28,748 nucleotides of DNA, taken from IMG/VR virus record IMGVR_UViG_3300025674_000273, positions 1-28,748 of that record. The stretch is one strand, 5' to 3'. The translations under genes were made by a program, and so were the position numbers. Below, piece by piece: positions 21,640 to 28,249 of this stretch. Position 1 is the stretch's first letter. Each line of letters begins with the position of its first letter. Origin of the DNA: a virus. The notes beneath the pieces were generated by a model. It was not told the DNA's origin. It searched no databases and saw only the letters and a list, made by a program, of their open reading frames with translations.

Positions 21640-23463
21640 TTAACTTCCTGACTCACCTAGAAGACCACGGCAGACGACAAGACCGTACATATCTGGACGG
21701 ACCATCTTCTTAGCGTAGCGGGTCATGACACCCTTACGTGGCACGAAGTCCTCCACACCGAAGATGGTAGGAGTGACCTGTAGTGGCACGTATGGAGCGT
21801 AAACATAACCGCTCTCTAGGAATGAACCACCCTTACGACCAACGAGAACGAGGTTACGTGGGAAGTAAGGATCAACAAGAACGTCGTAACGCTTGCTTAG
21901 AGTACCAACATTCTGAGCACCTGCGGTACCCTTGTCAGCATCAGCAGTTACGTTAGCGCGGAAACCTGACATGAACTCCATGATTGAAGCCATCTCTGGT
22001 GAAGTGACGATAAAGTTAGCGCCACCACGTAGAGTCTTACGGTGAATCTGAGCGGAAACATCGTTGATGGTCTCGCCAAGAGTCTCGTACCACTCTGAAA
22101 CAGTACCAGTGAAGTCTGGAGCGGCAGTTGAAGCACCGACCTCTACACCAGTTAGTTTGTTTACAAATAAACCTGGGCTACGTGACCAGTAGTAAGTACC
22201 AGCAGTTGCACCTTTTACGAGGTCTTCGACGATCTCACGGTCAATCTCAAGAGCGATTTGCTCAGAAAGGATTGAAGTAAGTTCGACCTCTGCATCAAGG
22301 TTGTGGTAAGCGTTGAGGTCTTGACCCAACTCTGGTGTCCACTTTGCCTTGAGTTTCTTGGTGATTGCTGTCACTGATACGGAATCGACTTTGAGGTTGA
22401 TCTCTGGAATATCATCGTCACCCTCAAGACCCCATGCATCTTGACCAACAACTGCACCTAGAGCGGAAGCATTTGTTAGGTTATCGATGATTGGGAAAGT
22501 CAAACCTGCACCATCAATACTAGCAGTTAGTTCTTTTAGTGTACGAGTATCGGTTGCAACAATTGTAAGAACATCAGCAGTACCACGAGCAGGAGCAACA
22601 CCAGCGTTCTTGTCAGCAATTGACTGACTGAACTGTGTCAAACGACGAACGTGACTCTCTGCGGCATTCAAACCAGTAAAGGTTAGTGAAACCAAGTCAT
22701 CAAAGTTAAACTCAGTACCGTTAGCATCCGAACCAGTTAGAGATGCACGAGTAACCGCAACAACGGCGAATCTAGTTGAACCAGAAGCAAACGCAGGGTC
22801 AAAACGTAGAACAGAGTCAATATGATTTGCTTCTGCCAAACTAACAACGGTACCTGCGCCGCCGCCAGACTTATAAGTTGACTTTTGACCGAAAGTACCA
22901 GAGAAAAGAATTTCTACGTTTGTACCATCGAGATCCCCAGCAGCAACTGAAGAAGTTGGTGAAGAATAACCATTGGTTAGGTTGTACAACTGACCAGCAG
23001 CGGTACCCTCTGCACCGTTGAGATCAACACCACCGGTAATCTCTGAACCTACTTTTCCACCACCGTATAGTGAATCACCAGCGCCGAATCCAAGACGATC
23101 ATCGGTTGGACTGTTAAGAGTGCCACCGAAAGTAAAGTCAAGGAAGAAGATAAGACCTGATGGAAGTGACATTGGTTGAACACTAACAAGGTCATTCGCA
23201 ATAAGACCACCGAATACACGACGGACAATTGGGAAAGCAACAGCAGCGAAACCTTCTACATCGCCACCGCTCATTGATGATGCTGCCTCTTTTAGAAGCT
23301 GCTTTGCTTGGTTCTCAAGAAGACGCGCCATGTTGTTTTTCTCTACGTCGTTCTGAAGACCCTCAAGAAGACCGGTCTGCTCCCACTTGTTGAGGAGTGC
23401 CGCACCTTCCTTACGCATGTCGCGTGAAACGACACCTTCTGTAAGTTTTTGTAAAATAGACAT
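21640..23463 (-). CDS. gp23: Major capsid protein gp23
   Basis: 607 aa; the T4 protein has 521. The N-terminal propeptide (about residues 1-59) is helical and charged, ending in LLKE before AASSMSGG; this fits the (L/I)xE prohead-protease site, so Glu59/Ala60 is the likely cleavage point. Mature-chain landmarks are FPIVRRVFGGLIANDLVSVQ (77-96) and PMSLPSGLIFFLDFTFG, as in T4 VRRAIPNLIAFDICGVQPM. Later, WTPELGQDLNAYHNLDAEVE and LTSILSEQIALEIDREIVED match the spine-helix region, and NFIVTSPEMASIMEFMSGF the P-domain. A Gly/Ser/Thr-rich stretch at about 110-290 is likely the inserted accessory domain. AAAGGAGAT precedes the ATG. Followed by a strong terminator. Confidence 0.96.
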   Translation of the reverse strand: MSILQKLTEGVVSRDMRKEGAALLNKWEQTGLLEGLQNDVEKNNMARLLENQAKQLLKEAASSMSGGDVEGFAAVAFPIVRRVFGGLIANDLVSVQPMSLPSGLIFFLDFTFGGTLNSPTDDRLGFGAGDSLYGGGKVGSEITGGVDLNGAEGTAAGQLYNLTNGYSSPTSSVAAGDLDGTNVEILFSGTFGQKSTYKSGGGAGTVVSLAEANHIDSVLRFDPAFASGSTRFAVVAVTRASLTGSDANGTEFNFDDLVSLTFTGLNAAESHVRRLTQFSQSIADKNAGVAPARGTADVLTIVATDTRTLKELTASIDGAGLTFPIIDNLTNASALGAVVGQDAWGLEGDDDIPEINLKVDSVSVTAITKKLKAKWTPELGQDLNAYHNLDAEVELTSILSEQIALEIDREIVEDLVKGATAGTYYWSRSPGLFVNKLTGVEVGASTAAPDFTGTVSEWYETLGETINDVSAQIHRKTLRGGANFIVTSPEMASIMEFMSGFRANVTADADKGTAGAQNVGTLSKRYDVLVDPYFPRNLVLVGRKGGSFLESGYVYAPYVPLQVTPTIFGVEDFVPRKGVMTRYAKKMVRPDMYGLVVCRGLLGESGS

Positions 23464-23484
23464 TTTTAATCTCCTTTGTTTATT

Positions 23485-24714
23485 CTATTTTAATCCTGCC
23501 AAACGCTTCATCCTATCGGAGAATGCGTCTGTATTGGGTTTTGCCTCTTTACGAGGAATAAACGCTGAAGAGCTACGTTCTACAACTTCGTTCAGTGATT
23601 CTTGCTTTCTGGTCTTCTTAGACTTAATGCCCACTGCACTTTGAAGAGTTTCAAAAATGATTTTTGCTTCTTCAACACTAGTTGCATTTGAGATAGCTTC
23701 GACAATTTTATCTTTTTGTCGCTCATTCAGGGAGATGCTATTTAAAATGCGGTTTTGGTATAACAACTTAGCATTAGTTAAGTTGCTCTCATCCAGCTTT
23801 TCTTTAAGCTGTTCAATGACTGTGCCATACTTTTCTACTTTGTTTTCTAACAACTGGACTTTGTTGTTCATTTTCTTTTGCTCTCTTAGGAGAGTTTTGT
23901 TCTTTTTTTGAAGGAGTTTAGACTCTTTTAAATCAACGCCTCTGCCTTGGAGAATATCCGCTTTAGTGACCTTACCGTCGCCTGTAAGATCGGGAAATGA
24001 CTTCTTCTTTTTCTTTTCTTCGATCTCTTCTGTCTCTTCAACTACCTCGACCTCTTCAAGAGCCTCGGCAGCAAGTTCATCTGCCTCTGCCTCTTCTGCG
24101 GCAACAGGGGCAAGGTCGGGACCAAGTTCATCTTCTTCCTCGGAAAGAAGTTCAGCGATAACCTCTGCTAGTTGTGCTTCGTCGATATCAATTTCTTCGT
24201 CTAACTCAACTTCTTCTTTCATTTGACCAGTGATGGCAGCAGCAAGTTTTTCATCGTCAATCTCGATTGTTGCCTCATCTAGATCATCTTCCTCTTCTAA
24301 AAGATCGTTAATGTCCTCATCGAGTTCAATTTCCTCATCGAGTTCTTCTTCAGTTAAAGCAGCAATCTCTTCAGCAACTTCTTCACGCTCAAGCATATCA
24401 GCAGGGTCCATTGTACCCTCTTCCATTTCTTGTGCCATCATCTCTTCAAGTTGATCTAGGTTGATTTCTACAATATCATCCTCTTCTGTTAATTGTGCTG
24501 AAGGTAGGTCATCTACTAAAGATACGTCGCCCTCGCCATCTACAACTAAACCCGCCTCTTCTTCTGCTAAAGGATCTTCCTGCTCTAAAATGGCATTAAC
24601 AGCCTCTTTGATTTCAGATTGATACTTCTCGATTACTGCTTCTTCAGCAGTTCTTTGAGCAGTTTCTTTTAGTTGCTCGGCATCAATAATAGCTTGTTCT
24701 AACATTGAGGACAT
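23485..24714 (-). CDS. gp22: Prohead core scaffold gp22 with EF-hand-like motif
   Basis: 409 aa; the scaffold on which gp23 assembles, degraded by gp21 during maturation. The middle (45-235) is Glu/Asp-rich and repetitive. The C-terminal part has a coiled coil (NKTLLREQKKMNNKVQLLEN onwards, 272-320) and LNERQKDKIVEAISNATSVE, then EAKIIFETLQSAVG, typical of gp22 relatives. The tail ends RMKRLAGLK, likely the capsid-binding end. An EF-hand/dockerin-like calcium motif, PDLTGDGKVTKADIL (241-255), interrupts the core after a KKKKK run. T4 gp22 is 269 aa, so the acidic section is longer. AAAGGAGAT precedes the start, and a TTAGTTATA element lies upstream. Confidence 0.9.
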   Translation of the reverse strand: MSSMLEQAIIDAEQLKETAQRTAEEAVIEKYQSEIKEAVNAILEQEDPLAEEEAGLVVDGEGDVSLVDDLPSAQLTEEDDIVEINLDQLEEMMAQEMEEGTMDPADMLEREEVAEEIAALTEEELDEEIELDEDINDLLEEEDDLDEATIEIDDEKLAAAITGQMKEEVELDEEIDIDEAQLAEVIAELLSEEEDELGPDLAPVAAEEAEADELAAEALEEVEVVEETEEIEEKKKKKSFPDLTGDGKVTKADILQGRGVDLKESKLLQKKNKTLLREQKKMNNKVQLLENKVEKYGTVIEQLKEKLDESNLTNAKLLYQNRILNSISLNERQKDKIVEAISNATSVEEAKIIFETLQSAVGIKSKKTRKQESLNEVVERSSSAFIPRKEAKPNTDAFSDRMKRLAGLK

Positions 24715-24771
24715 ACGAATCTCCTTTTATAACTAACATTAATTAGTTATTAAAACTCTAAAAACCTATTT

Positions 24772-25008
24772 TTACCTTTGTTCTTCACGTAGTTGGCGCT
24801 CTCTGTGAAGTTTCTGAAGAAGTCTTTTTTTTCTTTCTTTTTCTCTTCGTCTTTTAACCGAAGGTTTTTCATAGCGTTTTCTTGCTAATGCACCTTCTAT
24901 AATTCTTTCGTTCTTTACTTTTTTACTAAAACGTTTGATCATTTTTTCTACTGGTTCGTCTCTGTGTCTTGGTTTTACCTCGACGTGAACTGGTCTTTTC
25001 TTTCCCAT
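24772..25008 (-). CDS. rpsU: Phage-encoded ribosomal protein bS21 homologue
   Basis: 78 aa with the start at 25008, where AGAGG lies 5 bases upstream. The in-frame ATG at 25035 has no ribosome site and lies in the previous gene. The order of motifs is that of bS21 (E. coli 71 aa): a first strand HVEVKPRH, then DEPVEKMIKRFSKKV as the first helix, RIIEGALARKRYEKPSVKRR with the YEKP signature at 46-49, and a long Arg/Lys-rich C-terminal helix (REKERKKRLLQKLHRERQLR). bS21 binds the 30S platform near the anti-Shine-Dalgarno region, so a phage version could enter host ribosomes and change initiation. It lies between the scaffold and a prohead-core gene, suggesting late expression. Other phages, including marine myoviruses, carry bS21. 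Confidence 0.88.
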   Translation of the reverse strand: MGKKRPVHVEVKPRHRDEPVEKMIKRFSKKVKNERIIEGALARKRYEKPSVKRRREKERKKRLLQKLHRERQLREEQR

Positions 25009-25016
25009 AATAACCT

Positions 25017-25436
25017 CTATATCATTTTGGACCAATCACGGTTAGCGATTGCCATAATACCTTTAATGTCCACACCTGGGTCGTCAGACGCTACGCCACT
25101 TAGTGCTCCTGCCTGACCGTTGGAGGGATCTGCTGCTTCCTCTATTGGTTGTGTTCCTGCAAACACGTCAATACCGAAACCAGCAGCATCTAGTAGTTTT
25201 CTTTTTTGTGCCTTCATCATTTCAAACTTTTGTTCTTGTAGTTCTTGACGCTGTTGTTGCATGAGTTTGTTCTCTTGCATTTGGGGTCTTTGTTGAACTA
25301 CTGGTTGTTGGATTGGTTGAATACCCTTTACAACCTCTGAAATGATACTAGATAATAAACCTTTCTCTAAAAGAACTTCATTTAGACATTCTTCTACGAT
25401 AGGTTTAATAACTGTTTTTAGTTGTGATTTTTTCAT
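25017..25436 (-). CDS. Gln-rich prohead-core-like small protein, 139 aa
   Basis: Not identified with a named family. The N-terminus MKKSQLKTVIKPIVEECLNE resembles that of the 119-aa gene two genes upstream; such short amphipathic N-termini are frequent in phage head proteins. The middle (40-80) is Gln/Met-rich, with QQPVVQQRPQMQENKLMQQQ, and probably coiled coil. The C-terminal part has Gly/Ala/Asp-rich sequence and ends MAIANRDWSKMI. Position between gp21 and bS21/gp22 suits a prohead core protein such as T4 gp67/gp68, or an internal protein cleaved by gp21. The start has AAAGGTTAAA, which overlaps the gp21 stop. Confidence 0.65.
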   Translation of the reverse strand: MKKSQLKTVIKPIVEECLNEVLLEKGLLSSIISEVVKGIQPIQQPVVQQRPQMQENKLMQQQRQELQEQKFEMMKAQKRKLLDAAGFGIDVFAGTQPIEEAADPSNGQAGALSGVASDDPGVDIKGIMAIANRDWSKMI

Positions 25437-25437
25437 T

Positions 25438-26085
25438 TTAACCTTTTAAGATTTCATTTAGCGAGCGATTGATTCTATCACCCTTGGTAAAAAACTCTTT
25501 TGATTTATTCTCAGCCATTTGAAGTTTAATCTCTCCCCTATGTGGTTCTAAAACATAAGCACCAGGAGACGAAGGTTCTGACACAGCGTCAAAACAAATA
25601 AGTTGCAGATCGTCCTGAACAACTTGAACTGAGTTTCCATATTCATCACGACCTTCTTGAAGTGAACCCATTGCCCTTGAAGAGAAACCAAAAAGAACGC
25701 CACTTTCATAAAGACCACGTAGAATATCCCCAGAGGGAGTCTTAAGGACTTTGATGGTCCCTAAGACACTATCACCATCCCACCACATTCTTGTGACCAT
25801 GTGGGAGGCGTTTTTTAGATTAATAACTGAATCATCTGGGTGATCACACTCACCAAGAGCACGATTTTCTCTAATCAACTTTTGATAGTTTTCGACTTCA
25901 CGTTGAAGAACGTCACGAGGATAAGTTCTGCCATTACCATTCTTAACATTACATTGCTGTAACTTAGCAGGAAAGACAAGAAAACCTTCAGTAATCATAT
26001 TCTTCTCGCCTTCGGTTAGAAGGTCACGACATCCTCTATCGTCGCATTTAAGTTCAAAAAATTCTCGTAAAAGTTGTTTAGTCAT
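25438..26085 (-). CDS. gp21: Prohead maturation protease gp21
   Basis: 215 aa, matching T4 gp21 (212 aa). A serine protease of the herpesvirus-assemblin-like fold; it cuts core and capsid proteins inside the prohead and then itself. His82 in GECDHPD and Ser136 (or Ser135) in FGFSSRAMG form the catalytic pair, with Asp166 (ICFDAVSEPSSPGA) nearby as in the family. NGRTYPRDVLQREVENYQKL and NASHMVTRMWWDGDSVLGTI are further typical segments. The N-terminal leader has LLTEGEKNMITEG, with LTE and ITE sites usable for self-processing. The start directly follows the previous stop (TAATAATG), with GGAAGAG upstream. Confidence 0.93.
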   Translation of the reverse strand: MTKQLLREFFELKCDDRGCRDLLTEGEKNMITEGFLVFPAKLQQCNVKNGNGRTYPRDVLQREVENYQKLIRENRALGECDHPDDSVINLKNASHMVTRMWWDGDSVLGTIKVLKTPSGDILRGLYESGVLFGFSSRAMGSLQEGRDEYGNSVQVVQDDLQLICFDAVSEPSSPGAYVLEPHRGEIKLQMAENKSKEFFTKGDRINRSLNEILKG

Positions 26086-26087
26086 TA

Positions 26088-26447
26088 TTACTCTTCCAAT
26101 GCCGCCAAAGTATTTACAGCTTTCTTGGCATTCGTTACTCCACCTTTTAATCCAGATATTGCCTTCTTATATGCCGCCTTTTGCTCGTCAGGGATCAGAT
26201 CCATATTTTTTTCTGCTTTGGCAACAACATTTGTCAAGTATTTAATACCTAAATTTAAATCACCAGAAAGTGATCCGGTTTTATAAGTTTTAGCAATTGC
26301 TTGACCAGCAGCTTTGATTCCCGCACCTGCTTTTTTTGCAAGGTTTCCTAACCCACTAAAAATGCCCTCGTCGATTTCACCTTCTTCGACCATTGTGGCG
26401 ATTTCTTCATTTATAAGTTTTCTTAATTGTGATTCAGTTAATTTCAT
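26088..26447 (-). CDS. Small prohead-core-like protein with capsid-targeting-type N-terminus
   Basis: 119 aa. The N-terminus MKLTESQLRKLINEEIATMV, then EEGEIDE, carries the amphipathic start and an (I)xE site before GIFSGLGNLAKKAGAG, as in T4 internal proteins whose capsid-targeting leaders are removed by gp21. The rest is Lys/Ala/Gly-rich and helical. The gene lies directly upstream of the protease, fitting a core or internal head protein. AAGGAGA stands 7-8 bases before the ATG. No named family can be given, and the targeting role is inference. Confidence 0.7.
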   Translation of the reverse strand: MKLTESQLRKLINEEIATMVEEGEIDEGIFSGLGNLAKKAGAGIKAAGQAIAKTYKTGSLSGDLNLGIKYLTNVVAKAEKNMDLIPDEQKAAYKKAISGLKGGVTNAKKAVNTLAALEE

Positions 26448-26559
26448 CGTTTGCTCTCCTTGATAAAATGTGAGCGGGCGTTACCCGCTCGTTTATTGAT
26501 CCGCTGCAGCAGCGACGGACAGGTTGAAGTTTCCACTTGGAAGTCCACTCGTTACGCAT
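26434..26559 (-). CDS. Possible 41-aa mini-ORF with strong ribosome site
   Basis: ATG at 26559 has AAGGAG 5 bases upstream, part of which is the last codon of the DUF1360-like gene. The frame starts MRNEWTSKWKLQPVRRCC, runs through a terminator hairpin, and stops 14 bases inside the next gene. The other open frame, that of the upstream gene after its TAA, reads SGLPSGNFNLSVAAAADQ and stops just before the hairpin, which looks more like protein but has no start. It may be a real mini-gene, a shifted frame, or remains of one. Confidence 0.3.
   Translation of the reverse strand: MRNEWTSKWKLQPVRRCCSGSINERVTPAHILSRRANDEIN
26465..26490 (-). terminator. Rho-independent terminator upstream of 119-aa gene
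   Basis: On the minus strand GAGCGGG pairs perfectly with CCCGCTC around TAACG, followed by ACATTTTAT. The stem is strong, the U-tract poor, so termination may be partial or the hairpin may stabilise the mRNA of the downstream gp21-gp22 genes. Confidence 0.65.
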
Positions 26560-26561
26560 AA

Positions 26562-26870
26562 TTACTCCTTCTGGTTTACTTTCAAACCAAAATCATTCAC
26601 GAGCATCGCTAATAAATAACTCGTCCCAGAGGATAAACACCCTAAAAGAAAAGCATTTATTAAAATGTAATCAAATGTAAATAGTTCTGTGTAGGGGTTT
26701 ATGCTCCATAAAAATACTCCCGCCCAAAAACCGAAGCACAGAGGGCACTTGAAGACCTTGCCCCAGAACCCTGCTTTTTCCATTAGTGCGCGGAAGCGTT
26801 CAAAAATAGACCCATAGACAACAATCATTGTTAGACCATAGGCACATAAAACAAAATGTAATAGATTCAT
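26562..26870 (-). CDS. DUF1360-like small membrane protein
   Basis: 102 aa with a hydrophobic N-terminal segment (LLHFVLCAYGLTMIVVYG, 3-20), a short charged part, the signature FKCPLCFGFWAGVFLW at about 40-55, and a further hydrophobic stretch at 65-90. This CPLC-x-GFWAG pattern with two or three membrane segments is typical of DUF1360-type proteins frequent in phage genomes; no function is known. The two cysteines could bind metal or form a disulphide. It lies in the head block without a clear structural reason. The start overlaps the previous stop region, with GAGG 5 bases upstream. Confidence 0.75.
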   Translation of the reverse strand: MNLLHFVLCAYGLTMIVVYGSIFERFRALMEKAGFWGKVFKCPLCFGFWAGVFLWSINPYTELFTFDYILINAFLLGCLSSGTSYLLAMLVNDFGLKVNQKE

Positions 26871-27437
26871 TTATTCCTCGTAGTAATAACCGACAAGACC
26901 GTAGGCAGCAGTTGAACCTGGATAGGTGTTTACTGTGCCTTGTCTTGGTTCGTGTGGGACTTTGCCTAAACGGGTGGTGTCTTCGTCAGAAGGTTCTGTT
27001 AGAGACTTATCAAAGTTATTTTCATAATCTTTGTAAGCTCGGACAGAAGGTGCTTCTTCGTGAAGAAACTTTGCTATTGAATAAACAGCAACGTCAACAG
27101 GACTTATTTTGTCTTTTTGTTTTTCCTCTGGGATAAGCATTGTGCTTTCCAAAGAACCAAACACATTTCCTCCCCTTGTTTTGGAAGGATCAACAACGCC
27201 GTGTTTTCTCAACCACTCGAAAAGTCTAGACTGTGTAGCATAAATATGATCGCCATATTGATCTTTTGATAGGGCGAAGATTTTGTTTTTAGAAGGTGAA
27301 ACCATAATGTCTATGTCTGGGTGATCAAAAATCATTATGTCTCCCGCCATAGTCTTTCTTGCTTTAAGTTCGACAACCGCATCTGGTTTGTCAATCTTTA
27401 TTTGAACTGGTTTGCTGTTATCTATTACAATCTTCAT
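26871..27437 (-). CDS. Unknown protein near portal, 188 aa
   Basis: Not recognised. The first 75 residues alternate hydrophobic and polar residues (MKIVIDNSKPVQIKIDKPDA), suggesting beta structure; residues 80-105 look helical (LFEWLRKHGVVDP); VDVAVYSIAKFLHEEA forms a second helix; and the C-terminus is Pro/Gly/Tyr-rich (PGSTAAYGLVGYYYEE). There is no membrane segment. Start and previous stop overlap as TAATG, so it is coupled to the 270-aa gene. Its position between portal and protease genes suggests a virion or head-assembly role, but I cannot say which. Confidence 0.7.
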   Translation of the reverse strand: MKIVIDNSKPVQIKIDKPDAVVELKARKTMAGDIMIFDHPDIDIMVSPSKNKIFALSKDQYGDHIYATQSRLFEWLRKHGVVDPSKTRGGNVFGSLESTMLIPEEKQKDKISPVDVAVYSIAKFLHEEAPSVRAYKDYENNFDKSLTEPSDEDTTRLGKVPHEPRQGTVNTYPGSTAAYGLVGYYYEE

Positions 27438-28249
27438 TATGCTATAATCTCTTTTTCAAGTTGCTGAATTTGTAGAACCTTGTAAAGAACATCTTTACTA
27501 ATAGGTTCGTCTTTGATACTCTCTAGAATATCGTGTACTTTTAGGAGGTTTTCTTTTATAGTCTCGTCTTTTTGTGTTTCTTCTAGATTTTGAGCGTTTG
27601 TAACAACTTCTTTTAAACGACCGATTTCTTCACTTAAAAAGAAGTTAAATTCCAAACCGTTATCGGCAAATGAAGAAATATAGTTAGAAAGTAGTTGCTT
27701 TTGATTCTCAAGTAGTGTAGAGTAGGAATCATTAAATCTTTTAGTAAAGGTCTTGACAACCAGCGAAGACACTTGTGGGGTTTGTGTTTTTTCTACTGGT
27801 TTGGAAGTAAGACGTTCTACTATCTGTGTTTCTAAAAGGACTTTTGTTTTTGGACTATCTGTGGTTCCAAAGATCTGTGCAATAGTTGCAAGGTGCTTGT
27901 AGTTTGGAACAAAGTTGTTAAACACATCTTTGGACAACTGTTTGTTAATCTTTGAGATAGCAACGCTTTGCTCTTTGAAAAGTTGCTCTTGATTTACTCT
28001 GGTGTGTTGGGTTTTTGTCTCTACAAGAATCTTCTCTGCGATTTTCTCTTGTAAGTCATTGTTCTCCATAAGAGTTTTGTAAAGGTCCAACTCTTTACGG
28101 AGTTCTGTTCTTGGAGCAAATGCTTCTTTCATTATCTGAATGGCAGCATTTCGTTTCTTGTTGTTCTTTGCTACTGACTGCTTTACGATCTCTCTAACGA
28201 GTGCTTCATAAATAAAAGCAGTGTTTCTTTTCTTGTTGTGCTTACCCAT
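27437..28249 (-). CDS. Unknown helical protein downstream of portal, 270 aa
   Basis: Not recognised as a named family. It starts MGKHNKKRNTAFIYEALVRE and is Lys/Glu/Gln/Asn-rich and almost wholly helical, with coiled-coil-like segments (ELRKELDLYKTLMENNDLQE; LSEEIGRLKEVVTNAQNLEE). No membrane segment or catalytic motif is visible. It is coupled to the previous gene (stop TAA directly before the ATG, GGAG upstream). Location between portal and protease suggests a role in head assembly, for example as an internal or chaperone-like protein, but that is context only. Confidence 0.72.
   Translation of the reverse strand: MGKHNKKRNTAFIYEALVREIVKQSVAKNNKKRNAAIQIMKEAFAPRTELRKELDLYKTLMENNDLQEKIAEKILVETKTQHTRVNQEQLFKEQSVAISKINKQLSKDVFNNFVPNYKHLATIAQIFGTTDSPKTKVLLETQIVERLTSKPVEKTQTPQVSSLVVKTFTKRFNDSYSTLLENQKQLLSNYISSFADNGLEFNFFLSEEIGRLKEVVTNAQNLEETQKDETIKENLLKVHDILESIKDEPISKDVLYKVLQIQQLEKEIIA

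Noticed and set aside
25009-25035. Longer start for bS21
   Set aside because: The extra nine residues overlap the preceding gene, and the ATG at 25008 has AGAGG and gives a normal bS21 N-terminus.
26497-26515. GC-rich palindrome around CGCTGCAGCAGCG
   Set aside because: Short and without U-tract; better explained by an Ala-rich coding stretch than by a second terminator.
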